From assembly GCA_902490095.1 (NCBI GenBank), contig CABUCQ010000049.1, forward strand, positions 1 to 13,102: a stretch of 13,102 bases of DNA, read 5' to 3'. This document shows positions 5,306-12,777 of the stretch, piece after piece (positions within the stretch are counted from its first letter, which is position 1; every line of letters begins with the position of its first letter). The position numbers and the translations under genes are program-made. The notes beneath the pieces were generated by a model. It had not been told where the DNA came from and searched no databases. It saw only the letters and a program-made list of their open reading frames with translations. This stretch comes from an uncultured Collinsella sp. (GTDB lineage Bacteria > Actinomycetota > Coriobacteriia > Coriobacteriales > Coriobacteriaceae).

Positions 5306-7963
5306 TTAGGCGCCGAGCGCGGTCTTAGCGGCCGCGAGGGCATCGGCGATGCCGGCAGCATTCTTGCCACCGGCCTGGGCCATGTTGGGACGACCGCCAC
5401 CGCGACCGTCGACCAGACCCGCGATCTGCTTGATCACGTTACCGGCGTGGAAACCGGCCTTGACGGCGTCATCGGAGCCGGCAGCGAGCAGGGCCGGAGT
5501 GCCCTTCTCAGTCACACTGGCGACGACACAAGCGACAGGGCCGGCGACCTTCTGATGCACGGTATCCCATACGTTGCGCAGGTCGGCAGCCTCAAGGCTC
5601 TGGAGCTCAGCGACAACGAGCTTATAGCCGTCAAGCTCGACGGCGTCCTCGATGGCGCTGGAGATGGCGTCGGAGGAGCCACCGGTCAGAGCCTTCTTGA
5701 GCTTATTGGACGTCTCGCGCAGCTCGGCCTGCAGGTTCTCCACGCGAGCGGGAACCTCATCCACGCGGCACTTGAGCGCAGTAGCAGCGGCGTCAACGAG
5801 TGCCAGGCGGTCGGCCATATAGTCGAGGGCACCCTTAGAGGTCACGGCCTCGATACGGCGGACATTGGAGCCCGTGGAGGACTCGGAAATGATCTTGAAC
5901 AGGCCGATCTCGGCGGTGTTGGCAGCGTGTGTGCCACCGCAGAGTTCGCGGGAGAACGGCTGGTCCTCAGCGCCCACGGAGACAACGCGGACGACGTCGC
6001 CGTACTTCTCGCCAAACAGGGCGACAGCGCCGGCAGCCTTGGCCTCGTCGATGCCCATGACACGGGTCACGACCGGCTTGGAAGCGAAGATCTGCTGGTT
6101 GACCAGGTCCTCGACAGCCTTGAGCTGCTCGGAGGACAGGGCCTCGAAGTGTGTAAAGTCAAAGCGCAGGTGCTCGGGCGTCACCAGCGAGCCGGCCTGG
6201 GAGACGTGCTCGCCCAGGACCTGCTTAAGGGCAGCGTCGAGCAGGTGCGTGGCGGTGTGGTTGCGGCGCAGGAAGCCACGGCGCTCGGCGTCGAGCGCGG
6301 CGGTCACAGCGGCACCGACGGTCAGCGTGCCCTCGGCAACGTGCGCGACGTGGGCATACAGGCCGTTGTGGTTCTTGGTATCAGAAACGGTAAGAACAAC
6401 GCCCTCGGCGGAAAGCTTTCCGGCATCGCCCTGCTGGCCACCCATCTCGGCGTAGAACGGGGTGCGGTCGAGCACGACCTCGACGTCCTCGCCGGCGGCT
6501 GCGGACTCGACGGACTCGCCGTTGCGCACGATGGCGACAACCTTGGCGCCCTCGATCACATCGTTGTCATAGCCGTCGAACTCGGTCGCTGCGACCTTGT
6601 CGGAAAGCTCGACCCACACATCGTTGAAGCTGCCCCAGGCATCGCCCTTGGCGTTAGCGCGGGCGCGGGCCTTCTGGTCCTCCATGCAGGCGGTAAAGCC
6701 GTCCATGTCGACGTCGTGGCCAGCGGTGCCGGCGATCTCGACGGTCAGGTCGATGGGGAAACCAAAGGTGTCGTGCAGCTTAAAGGCAACATCGCCCGGA
6801 AGCACAGCACCCTCGGCAAGCGCTGCCAGGGCCTCATCCAGGTAGACGCGACCGTTGTCGAGCGTCGTGGAGAAACGCTCCTCCTCGGAGGCGACGATAC
6901 CCTTGACGAGCGCGACGTTCTTGAGCAGCTCAGGATAGGCCTCGCCCATCTGAGCGTTGACCTCGTCGATGAACTTGGTCAGGAAGGCACCCTCGATACC
7001 CAGCAGGCGACCGTGGAACACGGCACGGCGGAGCAGACGGCGAAGGACGTACTCGCGACCCTCGTTACCGGGGAGGATGCCGTCGGAAATCATAAAGTCG
7101 ACGGCACGGGAGTGATCGGCGATGATGCGCAGCGAGCGGCTGGCGCCGGAGTAATCATCGGCGTCATAGGTCTTGCCGCTGATCTCCTCGCCCAGCTTGA
7201 TGAGATGCTGCATCAAGTCGCCGTCGTAATTGGCGGTCTTGTGCTGCATGATGGCGGCCATGCGCTCCAGGCCCATGCCCGTATCGAGGTTGCGGTGCGG
7301 CAGCTCCGGCATGGAGCCGTCCTCCTGACGGTCGTACTGGGTAAACACAAGGTTCCAGAACTCAAGGAAGCGGTCGCAGTCGCAGCCAGGCTTGCAGTCG
7401 GGGCTGCCGCAGCCGACCTCCTCGCCCATGTCAAAGTAGATCTCGGAGCACGGACCGCAGGGGCCGGTGGGGCCAGCGGCCCAGAAGTTGTCGTCCTCGC
7501 CCAGGCGGGAGATGTGGTCCTCGGCAACGCCCAGAGAACGCCACACGTCGTGGGTCTCGTCGTCCTCGGTAAAGACGGTAAAGTACAGGCGGTCGAGCGG
7601 CAGCTTGAACTCCTTGGTGATGAGCTCAAAGGCCCAGGCGCAAGCCTGCTGCTTGGAGACGCCGCCAAAGGAGAAGTCGCCGAGCATCTCGAAGAAGGAC
7701 AGGTGACGGCCGTCCTCGCCGATGCAATCGATGTCGTTGGTGCGGACGCACTTCTGGCAGGAGATAGCGCCGATCTCCTTCATGGTCTTCTTGCCCTGGT
7801 AGTACTCCTTAAACTGGTTCATGCCGGCGTTGGCAAGCAGCAGCGAAGGATCGTCGGGGACGAGGGACGAAGAAGGATAGAGCTTAAGACCGCGCTCCTC
7901 AAAGAAGTTGAGGAACTTGGAGCGAATCTCGGCCGTAGTCATTGACGGGTAGTCAGCACTCAT
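5306..7963 (-). CDS. alaS: Alanine--tRNA ligase
   Basis: An 885-residue class II synthetase (family usually about 870-880) that charges tRNA-Ala in the cytosol. The order is an N-terminal catalytic domain with class II motifs 1 to 3 (to about 240), including NAGMNQF, RTNDID and GMGLERMA; a tRNA-recognition region with DHSRAVDF (283-290); an editing domain with the zinc residues H569, H573, C675 and H679 (HTATH and CGGTH); then a coiled-coil and C-Ala domain ending in GGGRPNMAQAGG. A cysteine-rich CGSPDCKPGCDCD patch (185-197) precedes the FWNLVF motif. The ATG at 7963 has a GAGGAG site about ten bases upstream. The frame is open to 8053, but that part runs into the preceding terminator and has no homology. 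Short leader, no T-box seen. First gene of a six-gene run. Confidence 0.98.
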   Translation of the reverse strand: MSADYPSMTTAEIRSKFLNFFEERGLKLYPSSSLVPDDPSLLLANAGMNQFKEYYQGKKTMKEIGAISCQKCVRTNDIDCIGEDGRHLSFFEMLGDFSFGGVSKQQACAWAFELITKEFKLPLDRLYFTVFTEDDETHDVWRSLGVAEDHISRLGEDDNFWAAGPTGPCGPCSEIYFDMGEEVGCGSPDCKPGCDCDRFLEFWNLVFTQYDRQEDGSMPELPHRNLDTGMGLERMAAIMQHKTANYDGDLMQHLIKLGEEISGKTYDADDYSGASRSLRIIADHSRAVDFMISDGILPGNEGREYVLRRLLRRAVFHGRLLGIEGAFLTKFIDEVNAQMGEAYPELLKNVALVKGIVASEEERFSTTLDNGRVYLDEALAALAEGAVLPGDVAFKLHDTFGFPIDLTVEIAGTAGHDVDMDGFTACMEDQKARARANAKGDAWGSFNDVWVELSDKVAATEFDGYDNDVIEGAKVVAIVRNGESVESAAAGEDVEVVLDRTPFYAEMGGQQGDAGKLSAEGVVLTVSDTKNHNGLYAHVAHVAEGTLTVGAAVTAALDAERRGFLRRNHTATHLLDAALKQVLGEHVSQAGSLVTPEHLRFDFTHFEALSSEQLKAVEDLVNQQIFASKPVVTRVMGIDEAKAAGAVALFGEKYGDVVRVVSVGAEDQPFSRELCGGTHAANTAEIGLFKIISESSTGSNVRRIEAVTSKGALDYMADRLALVDAAATALKCRVDEVPARVENLQAELRETSNKLKKALTGGSSDAISSAIEDAVELDGYKLVVAELQSLEAADLRNVWDTVHQKVAGPVACVVASVTEKGTPALLAAGSDDAVKAGFHAGNVIKQIAGLVDGRGGGRPNMAQAGGKNAAGIADALAAAKTALGA

Positions 7964-8009
7964 AGAGGGAATCTCCTCGGTTTCACATCGAAACAGTTCA
8001 AACGTAACG

Positions 8010-8037
8010 ATATTACCATCCCACCGCGCAAGTGCAA
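8010..8037 (-). promoter_or_regulatory. Candidate promoter of the alaS run
   Basis: On the minus strand a TAATAT -10-like hexamer (8010-8015) is preceded by TGG, giving an extended -10 (TG-n). With a 16-base spacer a weak TTGCAC (8032-8037) lies at -35, overlapping the T tract of the upstream terminator. It is placed about 47 bases before the alaS ATG. The location between a terminator and a long operon supports a promoter; the hexamer matches are only partial. Confidence 0.4.
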
Positions 8038-8065
8038 AAAAGAGGGCCGGCACAATGCCGGCCCT
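8036..8065 (-). terminator. Intrinsic terminator after the AI-2E transporter gene
   Basis: Positions 8043-8052 and 8056-8065 form a perfect 10-bp stem (AGGGCCGGCA and its complement) around a 3-base loop. On the minus strand it is followed immediately by C and six T residues (complement of 8036-8041). It lies about 50 bases beyond the transporter stop codon and separates the sigma-factor unit from the alaS run. Confidence 0.92.
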
Positions 8066-8115
8066 TCAGCGAAATTGCATGTTAGCGCGTATGAATATTA
8101 ATCCGAATTACCCCG

Positions 8116-9525
8116 CTAGTTGTCATCATCGTCCATGGAGCCGTCGATGCCGGTTTTGGTATCGTCGTCCGTGTTGGAGTCATCGTCCTTGGCAAAAGGG
8201 TTCTTGAAGAAGCCCGTGGCATCGGGCTGCAGACCAGAGAGCTTAATCCAGGGATTATCGAACTCGGGCTTAGGCATCGCCTGGGCCTCGGGCGCAGTCT
8301 CGTTACCGATGAGCTCGGACTCATAGATGAAGGTGTCGTCACCGAGCGCGTCGTAAGCGGCGACCGGGTTGCCATCGGCATCGCGGTACGGCGTGCCCTT
8401 AAACACGGCGCCGTCATAGGCCACAAGCTGGCGGCCGGTCTCATTCTCGAAGTAGTACACGAAGATACCCTTGAGGGCCGCACAAAGCGGGATGGCAATA
8501 ATCATGCCGATGGGGCCCATGAGTGCCGAGCCAATAACGAGCGCCGTGAGGCTCATGATAGGATGCACCTGTACAGAGCTCTGCATAACCTTAGGCGAAA
8601 TCACGTTATCGGTGACGTTTTGCGCGACCATCGTCACGACGAGCGTCCATAACGCCAAAATGGGGCTGAACATGAAACCGAGCACTGTGGCGATTGCTGC
8701 GCTCACCCAAGGGCCGACGACCGGAACCAAATGCATGATGCCGGTAAAGATAGCCATGAGCACCGCATACGGATGGCCGATGATCATAAAACCGATAAAG
8801 GCGAGGAAACCACCGCAGATGGACGTCACGACCATACCGCGCATGTAGCCGCCGACAGAGCGAGAAAGGATGGCGACCATAAAGCGGTACGAGGTCTCCT
8901 TCTCCTGACCGATGATGGTGCAAATCTCGCGGTGCATGCGAGGGTAGTCGCAGGCCATCCAGTATGCAAGCACCAGACCAAGGAAGATCACGAACAACTG
9001 CGAGGCCGTATTGGTGATGAGCGGGAACACGCCGCGGCCAAGCTCGGCAGCAATCTGAGACACATACTTCGATGCCACGGCAACCAGCGACGACAGGTTG
9101 TCGTCCAAATACTCCTTGAGCGGCGTGTTGTTGAGCGTCTTGGCATGCGAGATCATCTCGTTGAGGTCGCCACCCGCAACACGAAGCTGCTCGGGTAGGC
9201 GGCTCAGGACTTCCATGATCTGACCAAAGAGAATCGGCGACAAGATGCAAACGACACCGACGAGCACGGCAACAACAACAATAAGCGCGATAAGCGAACC
9301 AATGCCGCGATTCACGCCATGGTGCTCGAGCAAGTTGGTGATCGGGGACATCACAAAGGCAATGATGGAACCAACAGCGAGAAACTCGATAACCGGCGCC
9401 AAGATGCCCATAAGGTTAAAGATGACAGCGGCGATGACAATGCAGCCGACAACAGCCCAAATGCGAAGCGTCAGAATGCGGGTGTCGCGCAGCACGCGAT
9501 CGGTTTGTTGGGGGTGCTCACTCAT
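8116..9525 (-). CDS. AI-2E family (UPF0118) transporter with acidic C-terminal tail
   Basis: A 469-residue multi-pass membrane protein. Hydrophobic segments lie near 21-40, 42-60, 76-98, 172-190, 228-248, 250-272, 276-300 and 322-355, the usual eight-helix plan. The hallmark HLVPVVGPWVSA (265-276) and the run NVISPKVM with HPIMSL (307-326) identify the family, whose studied members include autoinducer-2 exporters and Na+/H+ antiporters; the substrate here is unknown. After the last helix comes a cytoplasmic tail of about 110 residues that ends in aspartate-rich clusters (447-469) and is not part of the core family. The ATG at 9525 overlaps the sigma factor stop as ATGA, so the two are translationally coupled. 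GGAG lies about 13 bases upstream. In Firmicutes a family member also sits near alaS. Confidence 0.9.
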   Translation of the reverse strand: MSEHPQQTDRVLRDTRILTLRIWAVVGCIVIAAVIFNLMGILAPVIEFLAVGSIIAFVMSPITNLLEHHGVNRGIGSLIALIVVVAVLVGVVCILSPILFGQIMEVLSRLPEQLRVAGGDLNEMISHAKTLNNTPLKEYLDDNLSSLVAVASKYVSQIAAELGRGVFPLITNTASQLFVIFLGLVLAYWMACDYPRMHREICTIIGQEKETSYRFMVAILSRSVGGYMRGMVVTSICGGFLAFIGFMIIGHPYAVLMAIFTGIMHLVPVVGPWVSAAIATVLGFMFSPILALWTLVVTMVAQNVTDNVISPKVMQSSVQVHPIMSLTALVIGSALMGPIGMIIAIPLCAALKGIFVYYFENETGRQLVAYDGAVFKGTPYRDADGNPVAAYDALGDDTFIYESELIGNETAPEAQAMPKPEFDNPWIKLSGLQPDATGFFKNPFAKDDDSNTDDDTKTGIDGSMDDDDN

Positions 9526-10313
9526 GAACGAATCATCACTCCGTCGGGGTCGATCTTGTCCTGAATCTTCTTAAGCGTGCGGCGCAGCAGACGCGAAACC
9601 TGCACCTGAGAAATACCCAGCTTCTTGGCGATCTCGATCTGGGTCATGCCCTTCACAAAGCGCAGCTCGATCACCTCGCGCTCGCGCGGCGAGAAATCAC
9701 GGATGGCTTCCTCGATCACTAGGCGGTCATCGGTAAAGTCGAGCTCGTTGTCGTCGTCGTCGTAACGGTCGAGAATCGAGGGGGCATCGTCGGAATCGGA
9801 CGCACCAGGAGCCTCGATGGGCACCGAGGTATAGGCCGAAGACGATTCCATAGCCTCGAGGACCTCATCGACAGTCACATCTAGATACTCAGCGATCTCC
9901 TCAACCTTGGGCGAACGCTGCAGCTCGTTGGTAAGTTTGTCAGTAGCCTGGTTGACCTTGGCCGAGAGCTCCTGCAGACGACGCGGTACGCGCACACTCC
10001 AGCCCTTGTCGCGAAAATGGCGTTTGATCTCGCCCAGGATAGTGGGTGTCGCAAACGTCGTGAACTCGAGTCCGCGCTCGGGGTCAAAACGGTCGATAGC
10101 CTTGAGCAAGCCCAGATAGCCGACCTGCATGAGGTCGTCGAGCGGCTCGCCGCGATTCTTAAATTTGTTGGCAAGAAACCTTACCAGGTTCATATGGGAC
10201 ATGACGAGCTGCTCACGGGCGTCCGGATCACCGGTCTCCTTGTAACGACGAAACAGCTCGCGGGTTTTCTCCTTGTCCCAAGCGGTCTTGCCGCTCCGGG
10301 AACGTTCGGTCAT
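9522..10313 (-). CDS. RNA polymerase sigma factor, SigB/SigF/SigG type
   Basis: A 263-residue group 3 sigma-70 factor that directs RNA polymerase to alternative, usually stress-related, promoters. Region 2 spans about 32-105 (DAREQLVMSHMNLVRFLA, DDLMQVGYLGLLKAIDRFD, FTTFATPTILGEIKRHFRD), region 3 about 110-160 (VPRRLQEL, LQRSPKVEEIAEYL) and region 4 about 197-252 with helix-turn-helix MTQIEIAKKLGISQVQVSR. There is no region 1.1. The linker between regions 3 and 4 (170-195) is markedly acidic. The ATG at 10313 begins one base after the stop of the RsbW-like gene, which is the classic anti-sigma/sigma pairing of rsbW-sigB and spoIIAB-sigF. The stop overlaps the transporter start. Sporulation factors fit poorly given the inferred non-sporing host, so a stress SigB-like role is preferred. 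Family certain, regulon unknown. Confidence 0.95.
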   Translation of the reverse strand: MTERSRSGKTAWDKEKTRELFRRYKETGDPDAREQLVMSHMNLVRFLANKFKNRGEPLDDLMQVGYLGLLKAIDRFDPERGLEFTTFATPTILGEIKRHFRDKGWSVRVPRRLQELSAKVNQATDKLTNELQRSPKVEEIAEYLDVTVDEVLEAMESSSAYTSVPIEAPGASDSDDAPSILDRYDDDDNELDFTDDRLVIEEAIRDFSPREREVIELRFVKGMTQIEIAKKLGISQVQVSRLLRRTLKKIQDKIDPDGVMIRS

Positions 10314-10314
10314 A

Positions 10315-10692
10315 TTAGATATCCGCCTTGAGGTCGAGGGAAAGCGTCAGGGGCGCCGCAGTCTTTTCGTAGGAGTCGCACACGCTCGCGAGGATGAGCT
10401 CGGCATACACCGCAGCCTGGTCGTCTTCATCGACCGTAGCCTGATCGCCAAAGGTAATAGTCATGCCAACGTGGGTCTCATCGACATCGAATTTGATGGT
10501 GATGTCATCGCAGTCGACCGCGGTGCAACCAAAGATGAAAGCCTCCTCAGCAGCCATGCGGATGTCCTCGATGCGATCGACAGACATAGAGCACAGGGCA
10601 CCAACGTTGGCTGCCGTCATGCGCACAAGGCGAGCGAGACGCGGGTCACCAGCAACGGTCAGCGTGATAGGGCAGGTTGCTTCGCTACTCAT
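10315..10692 (-). CDS. RsbW/SpoIIAB-like anti-sigma factor with degenerate ATP site
   Basis: A 125-residue protein immediately upstream of the sigma gene, the size and place of RsbW-type anti-sigma factors (SpoIIAB is about 145). The segment IEDIRMAAEEAFIFG (41-55) matches the N-box helix of GHKL kinases. E50 aligns with the catalytic glutamate, but the Mg-binding asparagine four residues later is F54. The glycine-rich D-x-G-x-G box is replaced by FGDQATVDEDD (81-91). The C-terminal part resembles the final helix and strand of the fold. I infer that it binds the sigma factor but may not phosphorylate a partner. The ATG at 10692 has GAGGAG upstream and overlaps the DUF948-like gene by 8 bases; the frame is open further upstream without homology. 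No anti-anti-sigma gene is present in the window. Confidence 0.75.
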   Translation of the reverse strand: MSSEATCPITLTVAGDPRLARLVRMTAANVGALCSMSVDRIEDIRMAAEEAFIFGCTAVDCDDITIKFDVDETHVGMTITFGDQATVDEDDQAAVYAELILASVCDSYEKTAAPLTLSLDLKADI

Positions 10693-11272
10693 CGCAGGAC
10701 TCCTCAGAGTTCTCGGCGGGCGTATAGGTGTAATACTGAGCCGGCTTGGATACAGACTTCTGACCATCATCGTCGCCCGCGGCGGCCTCGTCCTCGCCAA
10801 TTAGGACGCGCTCGGTAGGCTGCTCGGCCTCCGCAGCGGCAGCGGCGAGCTTGCGATCGGCGTCGGCTGTAGGAGCCTTCACCTTATTGAAGAGCTTCTG
10901 CACAGCACCGGCGGCAGAGTCGGTCACGCTAGACACAGCATTGCTGGCCTCGGCCATGCTGCCCGTAACCTCAGAAATGTCGCGAACCACGGCTTCGACC
11001 TCTACGAGATTGGAGGTAAGGGCATCAACTGCCGTCTTGCTCGACTTAAGCAGCGGCTCCATCTGGGCAAGCGCCGGCGTAAGCTCATCGACAGCGCCAT
11101 CGAGCTTTGCCACCACAGGCTGAGCCTCGGCGATGGTGTTGTTGAGGTCGTTCACGGTCTTATCGAGCGAGTCGACAACATTGCGAGTCTTGCGCAGGGT
11201 AAGCGCGAGCTCAGCGATGGCCCACACGCCGGCAACGGCGAGCAGCAGCAGGGCGATTTGAATGGGACTCAT
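10685..11272 (-). CDS. Membrane-anchored coiled-coil protein, DUF948-like
   Basis: A 195-residue protein with one N-terminal membrane segment (about 4-25), then a long heptad-patterned helical region (about 28-130) rich in V, L, A, S and D, an alanine-rich stretch (141-149) and a charged acidic tail ending EESCDE. This plan and the opening helix resemble the DUF948 family; Bacillus YtxG belongs to that family and is part of the SigB stress regulon. The molecular role is unknown. The coiled coil may be cytoplasmic, in a position to signal to the anti-sigma protein encoded next. The ATG at 11272 has a GGGAGG ribosome site, and the 3' end overlaps the anti-sigma gene by 8 bases. Other coiled-coil families cannot be excluded. 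Confidence 0.65.
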   Translation of the reverse strand: MSPIQIALLLLAVAGVWAIAELALTLRKTRNVVDSLDKTVNDLNNTIAEAQPVVAKLDGAVDELTPALAQMEPLLKSSKTAVDALTSNLVEVEAVVRDISEVTGSMAEASNAVSSVTDSAAGAVQKLFNKVKAPTADADRKLAAAAAEAEQPTERVLIGEDEAAAGDDDGQKSVSKPAQYYTYTPAENSEESCDE

Positions 11273-11310
11273 ACAAGCCTCCCGGAAAAATCGAAATACA
11301 GACGCTTTTC

Positions 11311-11341
11311 ATGGTACCCCAAAGGGGACCGAACATGCCAA
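11311..11341 (-). promoter_or_regulatory. Candidate promoter with internal palindrome before the sigma-factor unit
   Basis: On the minus strand two overlapping readings exist. A housekeeping reading gives TTGGCA (11336-11341), a long 19-base spacer and TACCAT (11311-11316). A SigB/SigF-type reading gives GGCAT (11335-11339), 15 bases and GGGTA (11315-11319), close to the mycobacterial SigF pattern GGTTT-N15-17-GGGTA. Between these elements lies an inverted repeat (11313-11330: GGT-a-CCCC, AAA, GGGG-ACC) of seven pairs with one bulge. The start codon of the first gene is about 40 bases downstream. Confidence 0.4.
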
Positions 11342-11372
11342 GAGCAGCAACGTGGGACAAAATTATCAGCAG

Positions 11373-12722
11373 CTACTTCGGTGCATTCCCGCTGCGGTCG
11401 CGCTCGCTTTGCTCTACGCGCCACTCTTCCCAGCCGCGCCCGGCAGGCTGCCAGAACGCACCGCGCTCCAGCCCCTCGGGCAAATAGCGCTGATCGACCC
11501 AGCCTTCGGGATAATCATGCGGATACTTATACACACCGTATTCGTCGCTGCCCGGGCGATGACGATCGCGCAGATAACTCGGCACCTCGCGCAGCCCACT
11601 AGAATGGATATCGGCCAGCGCCGCATCAATCGAAGCCTCACACGCGTTGGATTTAGGGGCCAAACACACATAGAGTGCAGCCTGAGCCAGGTTAATGCGG
11701 CACTCGGGATAGCCAATGACCTCGGCAGACTTAAACGCGGCATGCGCCACCAAAAGCGCCTGCGGGTCGGCGTTGCCAACATCCTCAGAAGCCTGAATCA
11801 TAATACGGCGAGCGATAAACTTGGGATCCTCCCCCGCATCAATCATGCGCGCGAGCCAATAGATCGTGGCATCGGGGTCACTACCGCGCATGGACTTGAT
11901 GAACGCACTGATGATGTCGTAGTGCATGTCGCCGTTTTTGTCATACGTAAAGCCGCGACGCGGGTTGGCAATCTTCACGTCATCCACGGTGATGGGATAG
12001 CGCTCCCCCGCCGCAGGCGCTGGCGTTCCCTCGGTATCGGGACGCGTGACGGCAATCTCGCTCGCAAGCTCGAGCGTCGTGAGCGCCGAGCGAGCGTCAC
12101 CCGCTGCCAGCGTGCAGATGGTCTTGACCGTATCCTCATCGGCCGAGAACTTTCCGTTCAAGCCCTGTGGTGCCTCGAGCGCACGCTCGATGAGCGTCGC
12201 GATATCCTCGTCCTTTAAGTGCTCGAGCTCCACCACGCGCCCGCGCGACAACAGTGCCGAGTTGACCTCAAAGTACGGGTTCTCTGTCGTAGCGCCAATC
12301 ATAATGACGGTACGGTTCTCAACTGCATGCAGCAGGGCATCCTGCTGCGACTTAGAGAAGCGGTGAATCTCATCGATGAATAGAATGGTGCGGCGGTCGT
12401 ACGTATTCAGGCGCGTCTTGGCCTCATCAATCACACGACGCAGGTCCTTCACGGTACCCGTGACGGCGCTGACCTCAACAAACTCGCTCTTGGTATGGTT
12501 GGCGATAATGTGGGCCAGCGTCGTCTTGCCCGTACCGGCAGGCCCGTACAGAATCACGCTCGAAAGCACGTCGTGCTCGATCGCGGCACGCAGCCATGAA
12601 CCCTTACCGACGGCCTTTTGCTGGCCCACGTACTCGTCGAGCGAATTGGGGCGCATGCGCACCGCAAGCGGCGCATTCTGAAAGGAACGCTCGCGCGTCG
12701 AAGCAGAAAAAAGGTCGTCCAT
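11373..12722 (-). CDS. rarA: Replication-associated recombination protein A (RarA/MgsA) AAA+ ATPase
   Basis: A 449-residue member of the RarA/MgsA/WRNIP1 family, which acts at stalled replication forks in the clamp-loader clade of AAA+ ATPases. Visible are the N-terminal PLAVRMRP, Walker A GPAGTGKTT (60-68), SAVTGTVKDLR, Walker B ILFIDEIHR (113-121), sensor 1 IGATTENP (142-149), an arginine finger in LLSRGRV (R160), sensor 2 GDARSAL, and the family-specific C-terminal tetramerisation part with KSMRGSDPDA, ASEDVGNADP and APKSNA. Three in-frame ATGs are possible (12737, 12728, 12722). The last is chosen because GGGA is about five bases away and homologs start close to this point; the difference is at most five residues. 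A LexA-like palindrome and a TATACT -10 element lie just upstream, suggesting damage control. Confidence 0.96.
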   Translation of the reverse strand: MDDLFSASTRERSFQNAPLAVRMRPNSLDEYVGQQKAVGKGSWLRAAIEHDVLSSVILYGPAGTGKTTLAHIIANHTKSEFVEVSAVTGTVKDLRRVIDEAKTRLNTYDRRTILFIDEIHRFSKSQQDALLHAVENRTVIMIGATTENPYFEVNSALLSRGRVVELEHLKDEDIATLIERALEAPQGLNGKFSADEDTVKTICTLAAGDARSALTTLELASEIAVTRPDTEGTPAPAAGERYPITVDDVKIANPRRGFTYDKNGDMHYDIISAFIKSMRGSDPDATIYWLARMIDAGEDPKFIARRIMIQASEDVGNADPQALLVAHAAFKSAEVIGYPECRINLAQAALYVCLAPKSNACEASIDAALADIHSSGLREVPSYLRDRHRPGSDEYGVYKYPHDYPEGWVDQRYLPEGLERGAFWQPAGRGWEEWRVEQSERDRSGNAPK

Positions 12723-12761
12723 AGCCATCCCGTGCATCAATCAAAAACGTTTTCCACTAAC

Positions 12762-12767
12762 AGTATA
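12762..12767 (-). promoter_or_regulatory. rarA: Candidate -10 element of the rarA promoter
   Basis: TATACT on the minus strand (five of six matches to TATAAT) lies about 40 bases before the rarA ATG. At 17-base spacing the -35 reads AACGGT (12785-12790), a poor match, and falls inside the SOS-like palindrome. The expected leader holds a short AAAACGTTTT palindrome (12744-12753) of unknown meaning. Confidence 0.5.
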
Positions 12768-12777
12768 CCGAATATAT

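Noticed and set aside
5447..7945. An uninterrupted 832-codon frame on the plus strand.
   Set aside because: It lies entirely antisense to alaS. Its composition (rich in V, G, A, L, D and H) is what the complement of GC-rich codons gives, it has no recognisable motif, and alaS is beyond doubt.
7964..8035. A T-box or other tRNA-sensing leader before alaS.
   Set aside because: The space between terminator and start codon is only about 70 bases, too short for a T-box, and I see no T-box core sequence.
7964..8053. A 30-residue N-terminal extension of AlaS.
   Set aside because: It would start inside the terminator stem of the preceding unit and cross the candidate promoter. The ATG at 7963 has a good ribosome site and a normal family start.
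11313..11330. The GGTACCCC/GGGGACC hairpin as the rarA terminator.
   Set aside because: The stem is short with a bulge, and no T tract follows on the minus strand.
11362..11367. GATAAT on the minus strand just past the rarA stop, as a -10 element for the sigma unit.
   Set aside because: The -35 position at normal spacing reads GGGAAT, and there is no TG extension. The site further downstream is more plausible.
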